A stretch of DNA of 64,000 nucleotides from Perkinsus marinus ATCC 50983 (GCF_000006405.1 NW_003215247.1:157437-221436); one strand, 5' to 3'. Positions 1 to 12,362 are shown, counted from the stretch's first letter. Made by a program: numbers and translations. The notes: generated from the sequence alone by a model not told the origin.

Positions 1-19
1 CTTACTATTGATCTCTTCT

Positions 20-1544
20 ATGATTCTCAACACCATCATCATTGTTGGAACCTTGGCCATCCTATCCCAGGCCATGAGGCTCCGATCTGCTGCTGCGGCC
101 CCACAAGGAGCGGTAAGACCGGACACTAAGTGGCGGACCTGGTCAGATGTAGTTCTTTAGGAGGCGACTGCTACCGGAGAGCTCGATAGACCAGTCGAGC
201 TGAGCTCCGACCAGCCGTTGAGTACGGAATACGAACCCAATTACCAGAACATCGATATAAGCGCTACAGTAGGGAGAAGGCAATTTCGTGGAGCGCGGGA
301 AGATTTTGCTCTCAGTGGGACAAGGATAAGCCCGTCCTAGAGCCTCAAGGCGGTGACTTCGGCTCCCTCTCCAACTCGGTGAATCAGCCTCGTGAGCTGA
401 AACCAACCGAGCCGAAGTTCCACTCATACAAACCCGAATGGGACGAAAAACAGTAGAGGATAGGGCTCTGTGGGTTACGGCTTTCGATCAATCTGATTAG
501 ATTCCCTGTGAAAATGGATAAGAGTAAATACGTTACAGGAAAACTGCCCGTACAGCAGAAAACAGAGGGCCTCTTCGACTCGCCAGAGTAGGATGGGTGG
601 TCCTACTCTTGAAATGCAGTCCAATCTCTACCTTAGGATTGAGGACCTTCGTGAGAACCTCCGAACCTCTGATGAGACCCTCGTCAAGAGAGCCAAGGCT
701 GAGCTTGGCTGCGATGTAATAACGAGACCATTCGATTAATAGCACGGCTCGTGTGATGTTCTCTGTATAGCACGGGCAATCCATACAAGCGATCAAGGAG
801 GTCAGCGAGAAGCCCATTAACCCTGATGATGCCATCAAAGCTATCGATGCTTCTGCTGTGAGTCCTCCTCCTTGTATTGTAGAGGTATATCGTTCATCTC
901 TATAGAGTTTGGAACCGGAAGCACCTCCACCTGTCGAAGCTGAGAACGGCGTTGTTATCCAGCAGAAAGCCCCTCGTACCAATGTAGGATCTACTCACCG
1001 GGTTTAGCTGGACACCGGAACGAGTCGATTGTCGTTCTCTTCCCTCAGAAAGTACAGTTGGACATATCTCATCGATCCTCGGGTTCTGAGCTTTGGGATG
1101 AGGTAACACACTCCTGAACCTCCGAGATGTCGGAGCATGTCCCACTCCCTCAGGTTGCACGTTTCGCCAATAAGCTGCCCGAAGAGCCCACTCCGGTCGA
1201 GAACAAAGTGGGCGATGTCGCTCAGGCAGCCAAGCTTACTGCGGCAGCTGCTGCTGAGAAGGGGTCTTTCCTGGTCGTTGGGGTAAGGTAACCAACAGGG
1301 CCGACATGACAGTATTTTCTCTGTTGTAGAAGAAAGCTCATGAGTCTGAATCGACTAAGGCCTCTAATAGCGGTTCCCCTTCAGCTAAGGTAAGCCAGCC
1401 ACTATTCTGAGTGGTGTTCACGATTCACTCTTCCAGTCACGTAAGAAGAACTGCGATCCCCGTGCCTACACTAAGGATAAGCCTTATCAGCCATGCTACC
1501 AACCCGATTGGGTCGATCCTAAGATGCCTGAGACGAAGCATTAG
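20..1544 (+). CDS. Putative secreted protein, multi-exon, unrecognised family
   Basis: The ATG at 20 opens a hydrophobic signal-peptide-like segment (MILNTIIIVGTLAILSQAM) that runs to a GTAAG donor at 113. Later open stretches are hydrophilic and rich in Lys, Pro, Asp and Trp, for example around 330-452 (ending HSYKPEWDEKQ before TAG). The last exon starts after an AG near 1437 and reads CDPRAYTKDKPYQPC and QPDW before a TAG at 1542-1544. Internal junctions are visible at several GT...AG pairs (about 1284-1329, 1391-1436), but I did not fix all of them. The repeated aromatic/acidic/basic pattern (QWDKDKP, KPEWDEK, CYQPDW) and the two C-terminal cysteines suggest a small secreted or surface protein. 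I do not recognise a family. The start could also lie upstream of the window. Confidence 0.45.
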
Positions 1545-2095
1545 TCATGCTCCCACCGCATAATGATCGAGTGATGTCCTTGGTACCCTTCTACTTGTGT
1601 TGTGTACGCTGCTCTAGTGTGTAATATGCGCCATTGGTAAGATAGACAGTGCTTCATCCCTGCGCGTGAAACCTCCTTGAACTGAACGCAAAAAACTGAG
1701 TCATTTATCCTTAACTTCCCGACAGTTGCAAGAAGTGTAGTAAGTCCTCATAAGAGGCTCCTGCCCCGATGTAGTTTGGTAAGACCGTATCACCGATAGG
1801 TAGATGAGTAGTTACATAAAATGATCATTCAAGCCAGGGTTGAAGTGCGGTACCTCCCGGATCAATTAACTGTTAAACTTCGACTTCGTCACTCGAGTAG
1901 TATCACGTGAACACGGCCTACTATAGACCGTGGCCCCAACGACGCAGTGCTCGGCCATTCGACCACAATGATTCTCAACGATGATCTGCCCTCAAAAGAG
2001 TTGGGATGAATCGTTGATTGCTATTGGCCTGTGAAATAATGATATATATTCATCACTACGTAACACAAGACGGAACACGGATAACGTAGAAACAA
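1545..2095. other. Spacer between convergent genes
   Basis: This is the 3' to 3' interval between the secreted-protein gene and the PP4 gene. I see no open frame with family-like content, no RNA gene and no repeat. It presumably holds both 3' UTRs. Confidence 0.4.
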
Positions 2096-3975
2096 TTACA
2101 GGAAGTAGTCAGGCATTGGTTTCCTTGCTGGAAGGGCTCTCTCCTCAGCTGGGGCCGCATGGAAAGTACGGAAGTCCATCTTCAGTTGCTCGTCTAGGCA
2201 TAACACACTTGCAATATTACCACACCTGAGATTTGAAGTTGGTCACGACTCGGTCGTTAACAGAAAATTCGTCAAATAATCAACGCAATTCATCCAACAC
2301 TTAGTTACCACACACATATGCTACATTAGAGAACCTCGGACTATTCCAAGCGCTCTGCTAAACCATGACCGAGAGTCCATGGGCAGCCAGCAAGAGCCAC
2401 GATCCTCAGGATAGAGGAGGAATACAGATCGCGGAGGACCACCGATGACTCACCTGTAGCAGTAGTTTGGCGCACTCCAAACTGTGCAGAGTTGATCATC
2501 AAACATCATCTTGTAACCCTCCATGACCAATTGATGTGCCCTCGCAATAAGAGTCACAGAGTTAGTATGATTCCACTGCCTGAAAGGTCGGCATCGACTG
2601 CACAAATATCCACGTCCGAGTTTACTTGACGATGTCCCCACCGAACAACCAACCGGCCCCTCTGGGGGACTCAGCCCAGCCGTTGATCTCATCTGGATCC
2701 GACCTGAGACGAATCGCAATACCACAGTAGGCCTCCAAGTATGAAATTCTGCTCGCAGCTGATTCTGATTACTAAAAAACTAAACGTGGTGCCGTCTAGG
2801 CTTTGAACTACACCTACTGTGGAAGTTTGAGGAGCAATTCCCAGTGATGAGATTCACATCGTCATCATACACCACGATGCATCCATGCAAACTACGATGA
2901 TGATTGACTCACCACATAATGTCCGACATCGCCCCTTCATGGGGAACCTCCTGCTTCCTGTCAATCAAACGAATTTCGTCCATAGTGTGCCTGCCAGTCG
3001 ACAGCTCCATTGAGTTCCACTCGCGCGACACATGAGTCGGGAAATCTTACAGCGCCGGACTGAGACCACCGTGAACCGCGAAAACTTTATTATCGATGAT
3101 AGCACTGAGGGCCATGTAATCGAATAGGTCCGTGCAGCACCTCCATACGTTAACCTGACCTCTACCATCTACCGAAGCTGATTAACTCATAGAGTGACCT
3201 ACATTGCCGAACTTGCGAACACATTCATCATAGAAGCCGTAGACCTGGGTGATTTGCCGCGACTCGTGATTACCTCTGATGAGGGTTATCCGATCGGGAT
3301 ACCTCACCTAAGGGAACACCTACAATAAGTGACCTACTACCAACAGTAGTCTACTGTGAACAATTATTCACAAGGATTACATACCGCTGATGACGGAATA
3401 CCATTTCTATGCTCAATGACGCTTCCAACGAGGAATAATCGCAATAGCAATAGAAGCGCTGACTTCATGTCTTACTTTCAAAGCAATGAGGAGTAGAAGC
3501 GTCTCGACAGAGTAGAAGCCTCTATCAACGTAGTCGCCCAAAAACAGGTAGTTCGTTTCGGGGCATTCCCCTCCAACCTAAATACACAATATTACCACTA
3601 ATCAGTAACCGGGAAGGGCTCAACAACCTGTAGAGCATACCACCAATACCTACCTTGAAGAGCTCCATAAGATCATAGAACTGTCCATGGATATCTCCAC
3701 AAATAACTACAGGGGAGTCTACCCGTTGAATATTATCTTCCTCGATCAGTATATCACGACATAGGGAACACAGTTCTGACACAATATGGATATACTACGC
3801 ACCGAGATGATAAGTCCCAAAGGCAGCCATGATACCGGTGAGTGAGCGCATCCAGAATCGTAATGACAAAGAAAAGGGGACACCATGTTAGGCTATCACC
3901 TTTGACTTGGTCTGCCGGTAGAGTCTCACACTTCCGGAGCCGGGCGATTTGCTGATCCAGCTGGGAGGTGTTCAT
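2096..3975 (-). CDS. PPP4C: Serine/threonine protein phosphatase 4 catalytic subunit (PP4c/PPX)
   Basis: This is a metal-dependent PPP-family phosphatase that acts in the nucleus and cytoplasm on Ser/Thr phosphates. The start ([16 protein letters not shown] after Met) matches the PP4 N-terminus (DLDRQIEQLRRCE) rather than PP6 or PP2A. In gene order the visible blocks are [20 protein letters not shown] near 3690, [18 protein letters not shown] near 3530, [20 protein letters not shown] near 3260, FAVHGGLSP near 3075, [12 protein letters not shown] near 2650, [11 protein letters not shown] near 2530, [11 protein letters not shown] near 2460, and the C-terminus ending KPMPDYFL at 2099. The terminal DYFL is the methylation-type tail typical of PP2A, PP4 and PP6. 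At least six small GT...AG introns separate these blocks; the first splits Glu after DQVK (donor near 3904). All catalytic metal ligands in GDIHG, GDYVDRG and GNHE are present. The gene starts about 15 bp from the possible end of its upstream minus-strand neighbour. Confidence 0.93.
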
Positions 3976-3990
3976 AATAGACGTCCGACC

Positions 3991-5592
3991 TCACCAAAAG
4001 CTGTGTGCAAGCCAAATAGATAAAGTTATGGAGCCCGGTGTGAAGTGTCCATGAGTCAAGATTCATATCCGCACCATCCGAACGCAACCACAATATGCTG
4101 CCACAAGATGAGTTGATAAATTACCATGGCGGCTCTTTAGGCGTATCACATAGACAGGTCGCTTCATAATTACTTTGCTCATCAGATCAGTTTAACCCTG
4201 CATATGTATCCTCCTGGGGCTCCAAGAAGAATACATTACACCAACTGTAAGGAACATTCTTAGTACGGAGAGTGTAGGGACTCGCGTAGTGCTCCGGCAT
4301 AATCAACTTCAGTTTATACCTGACACCAATACACGTGCCTTTTGAGGGGATGACACGGAAATCAGTCCCCTCTCCAGTAGTGGAGTAGAGAGAGCTCAGA
4401 TAGTGAAAGGCTACATCGGATAAGCAATGAGTATACACAAATAAGTACCCGAACGATTGCATGAAACGGCATCCAGGTCTCACCTAAAGCATGGTATGTT
4501 GCCACAGAAGCCCATGTTGCCGACAACGACAGTGGAAGTAGCGAGGAGAGCTTTGTGGAAGGGGTCACTCTTGACAGCCAGATTGTGGAGGTAGTGATTA
4601 ACCAGTTTTGAGAATTCCAAATACCCGGCTAGACCTAATCAACGTCCACTAGACGATTATGCAAAAAACCCATACAAGTTGGAGACGGAATTTTTCCCGC
4701 ACCTAGAATGATCTACCTTCATCCTCTTGACCTTCGGGGAAAACCAGTCTAGCATTTTTATCGGCACCATGGGGCCGACGAAACTGTTCTGCAGCATAAC
4801 GTATGGCATCCACAACGATCTCATGAAGCACAGGATCCTGAACACGCCAGTATTCAGGAGAAGAAGAGGAACAACTCATCAATGGACTACTATCCCAAGG
4901 TGGATTCCTCATCGGAATGGTGACTTCTTATACAACGATTCGATATGCCGCTACTTCGTCCCCACAACAAAGAGGGACGGTATCATTCGACTAACTGTTT
5001 GAAACGTTCAGCGAGCTGAATCACACGAGCCTAGTCTGAGCGTATGTCCATGTAAGGAGCTTGCCAAGCTATTCGAGACGTGCATAGTATACAATCACGT
5101 AAGCATATACTACCTTATCAACAAGGATCTGAGCTGTTTTGCTGTGACTGGCACCAACAATGATGTGCTCTGGATCGTACACTTCATGAATGCCCGCAGT
5201 GCCTGCAAACCCCTATCCTATTAAATATTAGAGGTGAGCCTACCTCCAGTGGGGGCTGGAGGAGCATATCTGTTGGCTGAAAAGAGCTCTAATGAGGCAG
5301 GAGCAATATAATGCAAAAGGGCAATCAAGTCGAGAATTCCCAACATGAGTACTGCTCATTCCTATGCTCCACAGCCTAGTACAGAGCGTTCATAAACCAC
5401 ACCACCCTTACCTTTGGGAGCTGGGCCAGTGGCCTTCTGTTGCCCAGTAGCCACTGTAACTTCCTGATGATAGTGCTGTTGCACAACCTTATTACCACCA
5501 CCACGGCGGCTTGGGGAACGACGACTTCTACCCAGGTTATTGCGAGGCATATCTCTTCGAATGGAAAACTGAGAACTGCGGAGAGGTGACAT
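3991..5592 (-). CDS. Conserved-looking multi-exon protein of unknown function
   Basis: Exons read on the minus strand give a protein that starts MSPLRSSQFSIRRDMPRN with a basic, Ser/Arg/Gly-rich N-terminus. Further on it reads GILDLIALLHYIAP (about 5310), AGIHEVYDPEHIIVGASHSK (about 5170), VIQLAERFKQLVE (about 5010), RVQDPVLHEIVVDAIRYAAE (about 4820), LVNHYLHNLAVKSDPFHKAL (about 4570), GVRYKLKLIMPEHYASPYTL (about 4300) and KVIMKRPVYVIRLKSRH (about 4150). Introns are short and mostly start GTAAG or GTAG. The 3' end is uncertain: one frame stops at 3991, just outside the PP4 start. The amphipathic, well-spaced segments look like a real conserved protein, but I cannot name the family, and I see no P-loop, kinase or zinc motif. 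Confidence 0.5.
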
Positions 5593-7866
5593 CCACTACT
5601 CTTTCTGATCATATCAAAATTCTCAATCCCAGGGACATTTACTTGAAATTACGCGTAAAACTGTTAAGGGTGCGAACGCACAGATAAAGAGATAAAAACT
5701 TTAGAATTTCGAACTGCGAATTTCGGATATCGTCACATGACGTTTCCCCATGACGATGATAATGATGATGGCGAAAATTCCAGCATCCCTAGCATTGCAA
5801 CTTGCTACGGATGAGCAAGACAGAGGGCTCCCAGACAGAGAAATCCCATGCTATCTGACTACATACAAAGCTGCTTCAATGGAGAATTTCTGCAGACTCA
5901 TCCTCCCTATTCAATGAAGAACTAAAGTGATTGATCATGTTGTAGAAATGAAATAAAATGTTCTATCGCAGAATCAATCGCTCTCTTCAACCCGCCCGGA
6001 ACTATAGGAACTTGAGGATGAAAACGGAGGCTCATACGATCCGACCACCCCACTGGCAAATCTGATGCCATCAGGGACTCTCTCGGCTAACCACTCAGCA
6101 ACTAGCCGTGCAGCAGTTGCACTTGTCGAGACTCCTTCCAGCCGTCTCTAGAGTAACACTAGACATCAGAGTGCTCGTGGTGGTGGTAGACAAAAGATCT
6201 CGATAGATCGGTAGCCGTATCCATTCTAACCACAGAATTCGCCATCATTACCTGGATTATCTCATGAGCTCCAACCGTTATCATAACTTGGATACCTCTC
6301 TCAATGACATACATGGTGATATTATAGTCAGTCTAATCAGGAGTGAGGATTGTGATCGATCCTCCTCTAGGAAGGAAATCTATGACCCTCTTGTGAGCCT
6401 TCACATTCTTGATGACGACATTCGCCAGCCGCGTAGGCCATGGTCCATCCTCAGTAACGTAGGTAGTCGTAGATTCACCAGCGTACACACTACCACACTA
6501 AGAGACTGTACCAAGTTGGTACTACCAACGTTCATGTATACGTCCACTTTCAAGCGTCCTAGGCATTAATGACGAACTGAATCAATGGTAGAGAGGACGT
6601 GCTGAGAGTGACGGTGGACTAAACAGTGACTGCTATTGGTACAATGAAGCCTTCACACTGAGACGGGAAAGGAGACAGGATACGCCGGTGTACTGATATC
6701 GATGTTCCCAGTTACAGAACGAAAGAAGAGAGCGGAACTCTATACTGCAATTCAGGTGACTTCGAACGTACGTGCAGATGAAGGAATGATTTCTCTGCAA
6801 CCATGACTAATTTGAACACGGTGGAAGAACTTGTCCAAAGCTGAGTCGCCGGGTGTACTAAGTGATGCGGCGCGTCTCCAACAATATATGCACGAAAAGT
6901 GCAAGAAAATATCCGAGCCGGATTCCGGCTAGGATTCGAACGCGAGCACGACAGACAGTCTAAACCCATCAAGTCTTAGAACGCAGTTCGCATGGCACAT
7001 AGCAAGCCCCACCGCTTCGTCGACAGGGTCTGATACCACGCTCATCTCAATCGTTACACAAACATCCACTGTCAAGCATCAGTTCTTCAGCTGCCACATT
7101 CGCTTGTAAGGCAGTCGAAAAGTGTATGATGCCGGTTATAGATTACTTTTGCGCTTTAACCTTCGGTGTGGAACCAATACTCTGGTTTAACACGGGCTAT
7201 TAAGCGCTGATCAAACTCAGTAAAGTCCACTCCCCCTTACGAACACGAATCGTGGGTGTTTCCGATGTTTAGCGATACTATTGTGCATCGCTAAGCGAAT
7301 ACGGAACAACGCAACGATAATTTCGCTTGCCTTTTTCATGAGAAAATTTCTAAGAACAACGCCCTTCTGACAAGCTAGTTGTTCAAGCCAATGTGGTCTG
7401 TACGCACGCGCATGTATCCTAATCATTCGTCGTCGTCTACGTGCGATGACGCACGCATCGTAACTGCGTGCTAGGGGGACATCCCCTCAGTCCGCTCGGG
7501 TTTTACTCATGTGGCACAGTAATTGCTATTACTTTTGTTGGGACGGGTTCCGCGAAGTTGGAGGTTACGAATCCTAAACGGGTATATCATATTCGCATTT
7601 GTAACTCAAACTCGCTGTAGAACATTTGTTTGAGGTCGATAAGAAGTTCAAGTTCGTGATAATAGAATTTCCAGTCTCGACTTCCGAACCTTGAGTTCGT
7701 CATAAGGTTTTCGACATCCAATTGAGGTTTTACCTCTTGTGTGCCTGTATTGAGCAGTCAATTGATTGCTAACAGTTCAGACAGGAACGGCGGTTTGGGT
7801 ACTCGCAAGTGCGTGGTTGTATCTGCCTCCCTCGACACACAGTCTTCTTAGTCGTTAGTCGTTCTT
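5593..7866. other. Divergent intergenic region without a convincing gene
   Basis: This 2.3-kb interval lies between the 5' ends of divergent genes, so it should contain both promoters and the 5' leader of the receiver gene. Open frames on either strand are short, contain no recognisable motif and have no convincing splice partners. A short hairpin-like stretch (GGGGGACATCCCC, near 7474) is visible. Nothing else stands out. Confidence 0.4.
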
Positions 7867-10800
7867 ATGAACCTCTTGGAGGATGCCATCGGTCGATATG
7901 AAGAATCGAGGGAGTTGTTATCAGTCGATGATGACCCCGTGAACCAGATGGTCATATCCTCGCTCTTCGAGAGTGAGGGATTTGTAGTCCATCAAGCTAT
8001 GGACGGCTTTGAAGCCCTTGAGCATATGCAGAATAATCCTATGCCGGATCTCATCCTACTGGATGTTATGATGCCAGGCATGAGTGGTTATGAAGTCCTT
8101 GATACACTTCGGGCTGAGTAAGGTTATCCTACCATGGGAGTGCTGGCATCAGCAGCATCCAGGTACCCTCCTGATCTCCCTGTTGTCATGATATCGGCAA
8201 AGGCTGCTGTTGCCGACAAGGTCGAAGGCGTTGAACATTTTTGTGAGCTCTCTGAAATCCCTGTCCCAAGCGGGATGCTCTCTCGTGGCAGGCAATGATT
8301 ACCAGACAAAGCCTTTCGAGAAGGAGGAGCTCCTCGCCCGGGTCCGATGTCTCATTATACTTAGGCATATGATAAATGCTCATTTTGGGGAGGGTGCAGG
8401 TGGACCTGGAAAAGGAGGCGAGGGAGGTCAGGCAGCATCAAGTAGGATAGTCGGTTAGCTTCCTCGTGAGCCCCCGACTCTGCGAGCTTTAATACTCTGG
8501 AGTGAACTTGAGGAGTCCTGGTCAATGTTGCCTTGATTGACGGTAGTGGCCACTTGTTCAGTGACGATACCATCTCACATAATGGAGAAGATGAAGCAAG
8601 GAGAGTCGGATATCAATGAGAGATACGAGAAGGCATCCTTCCTCTATATGGTTTTCGATAAGTGAGCCAATGCACCAGACATCGGGACCTATTCGGTACG
8701 CTAACGTATTAGGTTGAGTGAAGCAGCAGAAGCCACTTCCCTGCCACACCTGCTCACGTTGATGACTAAGCTGCAGAGGTCATTCGAAGAGCTTCGTGAG
8801 AGCAGTAAGTTATCGACGGCAACTCTCTCTGTGGGGATATCAGCTCGGAATCAGCCATAGTGAACTCTCGGTGACCTTGACTGAACACGAACTGTTCCGA
8901 TAGTGCAGCTGATGACGATACCTTCGTCGTCAGACTATGATGCCATACACTTACAATTCATCGGTATCAACACTATTGCTGTCGCTGGTTTTAATGACGA
9001 GACCGCCAACTCAGAAGAGTTACTCTGTGGGTTCGGCAAAGCCTGCCTAGACAAAGCTTCCGAGGTCAGTAACACATAACGCTCCATACTTCAAGCCTCG
9101 AAGTTGCCTCGTAGATCGTCCTGGGTGACACACCTATCTCCAAGTTGATGAAGATAGGCATCCATACTGGACCAGCTTTCGCAGGTAGTTCTCGGCAGGG
9201 TTAGATGGTCATTCTGAGTTGTGAAATTGACCATGTCTCCTGTGATGTTGATATACCCGAGCAGGTTTCATCGGCGATGCCTTTGCCTTCATGGGGCAGC
9301 CCTCGCAGATATCGAGACAGCTAGCATTGGGAGGTGTCTGTGGGTGAGTGAAGGGCCGCACAGATCTGTCACTATGAGTGTTCCGAATCGTTATAAGGCA
9401 CGTCCATATCTCCAAGCCTACAAAGGAAGGTGTGGAGGCCTCAGCCCCTGGGTCCTTCCCATTTGGTGAGAGAGGCACGATCAGGATAGGCGAGGAACTC
9501 GTAGAGACATTCATCGTGAAACAGTACGGAATACCTACAGCGGAGAGCGGCGGCTGCTCACTGAGATCAGGTCGGATGATGAAGACCTGTCAGAGTACAA
9601 GACAGAGACCTCCTTGCTAGCCAGCGGCGCGGAAATGGTAGATAGTGGATTCTCGGTGAAGGCTTTATATAATCGCTCTTCAGGTTGAGGGGTTACAGAG
9701 TAGAGTGAAGGACTTGGAAGCTCAACTGAGAAAAATGATGTCCGGTAGGGTAGAACCTGCGTTACCGAGGCCCTCTATAGGGATGGTTGCTATTCAGAAG
9801 ATGGACGCGACGATGACGGCTCTCTTGCTAAGTGTGTGGCAGAACCCCTCACGATACAGATAGCTTCGAACAGCGATAATATGAAGGGACCAGACGGGCT
9901 CAACTTGTCGGAGGGTAGCTTGGGGCATGCTTCCCGGCATGTAGACAGCCGTCTTATTCTCACTCCAGGTGATCGTAATACCCTCAAGGGTATCCTCGAG
10001 GGGTTAGAGGCCGAGTTCTCGAAGCTGCTAGATGGATCGACTAACACAGCAGCGGGTAGCGACGGTGGCGTCCTGGATGTGTCATCAGGTAGTCAGCAAC
10101 ATGTATGTGTCTTAAGTGTGGATGAATCATTCTTCGTAGGAGAAGTAGATTCTATCATCAAGGAGGTTGAAGCTGTCATTAAGACTGTTGGAGTCCTAGA
10201 GAAGGTCTGCAAGGATAATACTTCAGCGGTAGTATTCCCGAAATCCCTAGTGGATGAACGTTCGTGGTAGGTGAAGTTGGCACAGAGTTTGATCGACGAG
10301 AAGCAGAAAGAAATAGAGGCTCTTAAAGCTAGTGCGACCTCTAAGGTTCCCGCACCTGAGGACGACGGTGCGGACGGTTTTGCTGTTGGTGCGAAATCAT
10401 CCACCTTGTATGTGGAACCTGGCCTACCTCCAGATGCGGCGATGAAGACAGAGAGTGATGAACCTATGGTACCGGCTTCCGAACTAGCTGCTGTGAAGAA
10501 GGATCTCGAGGAAACCAGGGCGGTAGGGCTTGGAGGAGGAAGCTGCCACTCGTGATGTGGTGCCCCCCAACTAGGCCCTCCATTGTGCCAAGGCTGCCTC
10601 TGCTGTTACAACGATTGGAGGAGGTGGTGGTGGTGGGATGGAGGCAATGATGGGAATGGTCACGGCTTTGATGCAGCAGTCTAACAATGCAACAAATACA
10701 CAAAAGGTGGAGTACTCATCCTGTGCTGGGCTAATATACTCGATTCTTCAGGAACCGCAGAGGGAGGCTAGAACTGGAGGGGTGATGAAGATTCAGCTCG

Positions 10801-11629
10801 AGGCTCTTGAAGCTGAATGTGACAGACTACGGCATGATGCAGCGCAGGCTAAGAGCCTTGCTACTGAGGTGGTCTTTTTGAAGAGGCAAATAGCAGGTGG
10901 GAAGAAGGGGCTCGATGAATTCTCTATCGATGGGAATATGGTGTTTAAATCCCCTCTGCAGAGTTGGAATTAGAAGGGACGATGAAGAATACAGATGCTG
11001 ATACAGTGGAGTCGTTGAAGGTCCAGGCAGAGAATTCAGTGAGGATGCTGAGGACGCTACAGTCATGATGTTTGATTCGGGAGGTCCTCTCATCAAGACT
11101 GTTGCTGTTGGAGAGACAGACACTAGACATGAAAGCCCGGAACAAGATGCTAGAAGACAAGTTGGCTGTACGAGAGTTGAGTGCCCCCCCCGATACGTCT
11201 GCCTTCCTTGACAGCTTATTGGGCGAACGGCGAGTGATGATAAAATCAAGCAAATCATCAACGATGCTGATATAACCGTCGGTGATGATCTCGAGGGTAG
11301 GATGACTTACGATATTTAGCCCTTCGACCCTCTCCGTGGTGGCAGATACACCAACAGTCTCGACCTTGACCAGGCTATTAGCGATGAGTAACAGAGCACA
11401 GGAAGATATGAGGCAGCAGCTGGAAATGCTGATGGAGAATGCTAGGGAGTGGGCAGTCATCCGGTTTGTGCTTCCCTTCCTATACAATCCCCTTCAGGCA
11501 GCAAATACGGCCCGCGTTGGGGTTCGCTGGTATGTCCCATGGCAGTCGTCCCTCGGAGGGAATGCCTTCGCCAACTCATCTCGACTCGACTATGTAAGTG
11601 GGATGCTCGATGAGTTCAGCTCGAGATAG
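7867..11629 (+). CDS. Response-regulator receiver + degenerate class III cyclase domain + coiled-coil protein
   Basis: The ATG at 7867 is followed by a CheY-type receiver: acidic cluster SVDDDPVNQMV, phospho-acceptor Asp in LILLDVMMPGMSGYEVL (codon 8062-8064), Ser in VVMISAKA (codon 8194-8196) and Lys in DYQTKPFE (codon 8309-8311). After a charged linker (VQVDLEKEAREVRQHQ, about 8392-8440) comes a class III nucleotidyl-cyclase-like fold: IMEKMKQGESDINERYEKAS (about 8577-8640), HLLTLMTKLQRSFEELRES (about 8745-8800), FIGINTIAVAGF (about 8957), KIGIHTGPAFAG (about 9150-9186), IGDAFAFMGQPSQISRQLA (about 9269) and VHISKPTKEGVEA (about 9400). The metal-binding aspartates and the transition-state Asn/Arg of active cyclases are not where expected. 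The remainder (about 9690-11629) is low-complexity and coiled-coil, for example LQSRVKDLEAQLRKMM, SLIDEKQKEIEALKASA, LEALEAECDRLRHDAAQAKS and LLLERQTLDMKARNKMLEDK. The end at 11629 is one plausible terminus. Receivers are rare in alveolates, so transfer or ancient retention is possible. Confidence 0.75.
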
Positions 11630-12362
11630 ACTCGTCAGGCGGTCGACCGGCGGATTCTCTCGAACGATGGGGTGGCCTCAAGTGTCGACTAAACGCTACC
11701 GTCCCATCTATTGATGACTGCATTATTTTGACCATTCACTATGCATCATGTCGGCCTCCAGCCTGGGCTGTGCTCACCCCGTTGTCGTTCACAGAGGTTC
11801 TTGTAGAGTTGCTAGTAGGAGCAGCAGAGAAGGTCCAGGCTCCACTCGATCGAGAGACTGTCTCAATGCACGATTTGATGCAACACGAAGAATACAAAAT
11901 GCATGTCCACCACAACGTGATCGGAGGGAACTCGCCGGAATGACCTCCCACCGAACGCTGACGTTGAATTCAGCACGACTCGAGTGCATTGTTTCAATTA
12001 ACGCGTCCACACCTTGCTCACTCAGATTCGATCCGAGTAAAGCTTCGAATCACCATAGCTCCACCTACGCAATCCATAAGACCGTCGTGAATGATAAAAC
12101 GGCATGGGAAGAACGCTCCTCATAAACCAACGGCTGCTCTGACCGGAATCAGATGACCGAAACGTCCCACTGGAGCGTCAGGGGGGACGGCGCGAATACC
12201 CCGGGTAACCACTTGGTCCTACTTGGAGGTAACCTCACCTTCCGAACGAGTCAGTCGAGCTTGACTGAGAAGATGAGGTTGTGGATGTCATCGGAGCTGA
12301 CCAGAGCAGATGATAATTTCACAGTTCTCAACTGCTTAAAATTCGGGGTAGTGGAAGGTATA
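11630..12362. other. Spacer left of the transposon
   Basis: The sequence between the receiver gene and the Tc1 element has several overlapping open frames of 70-125 codons on both strands, none with a recognisable motif. One piece (VLVELLVGAAEKVQAPLDRE, about 11785-11845) could be a further exon of the upstream gene, but I found no clear junction. TA at 12361-12362 is the left target-site duplication of the element. Confidence 0.35.

Noticed and set aside
6890-6950. Minus-strand GTTCGAATCC (B-box-like)
   Set aside because: The five bases on each side do not pair as a T stem, and no cloverleaf is found.
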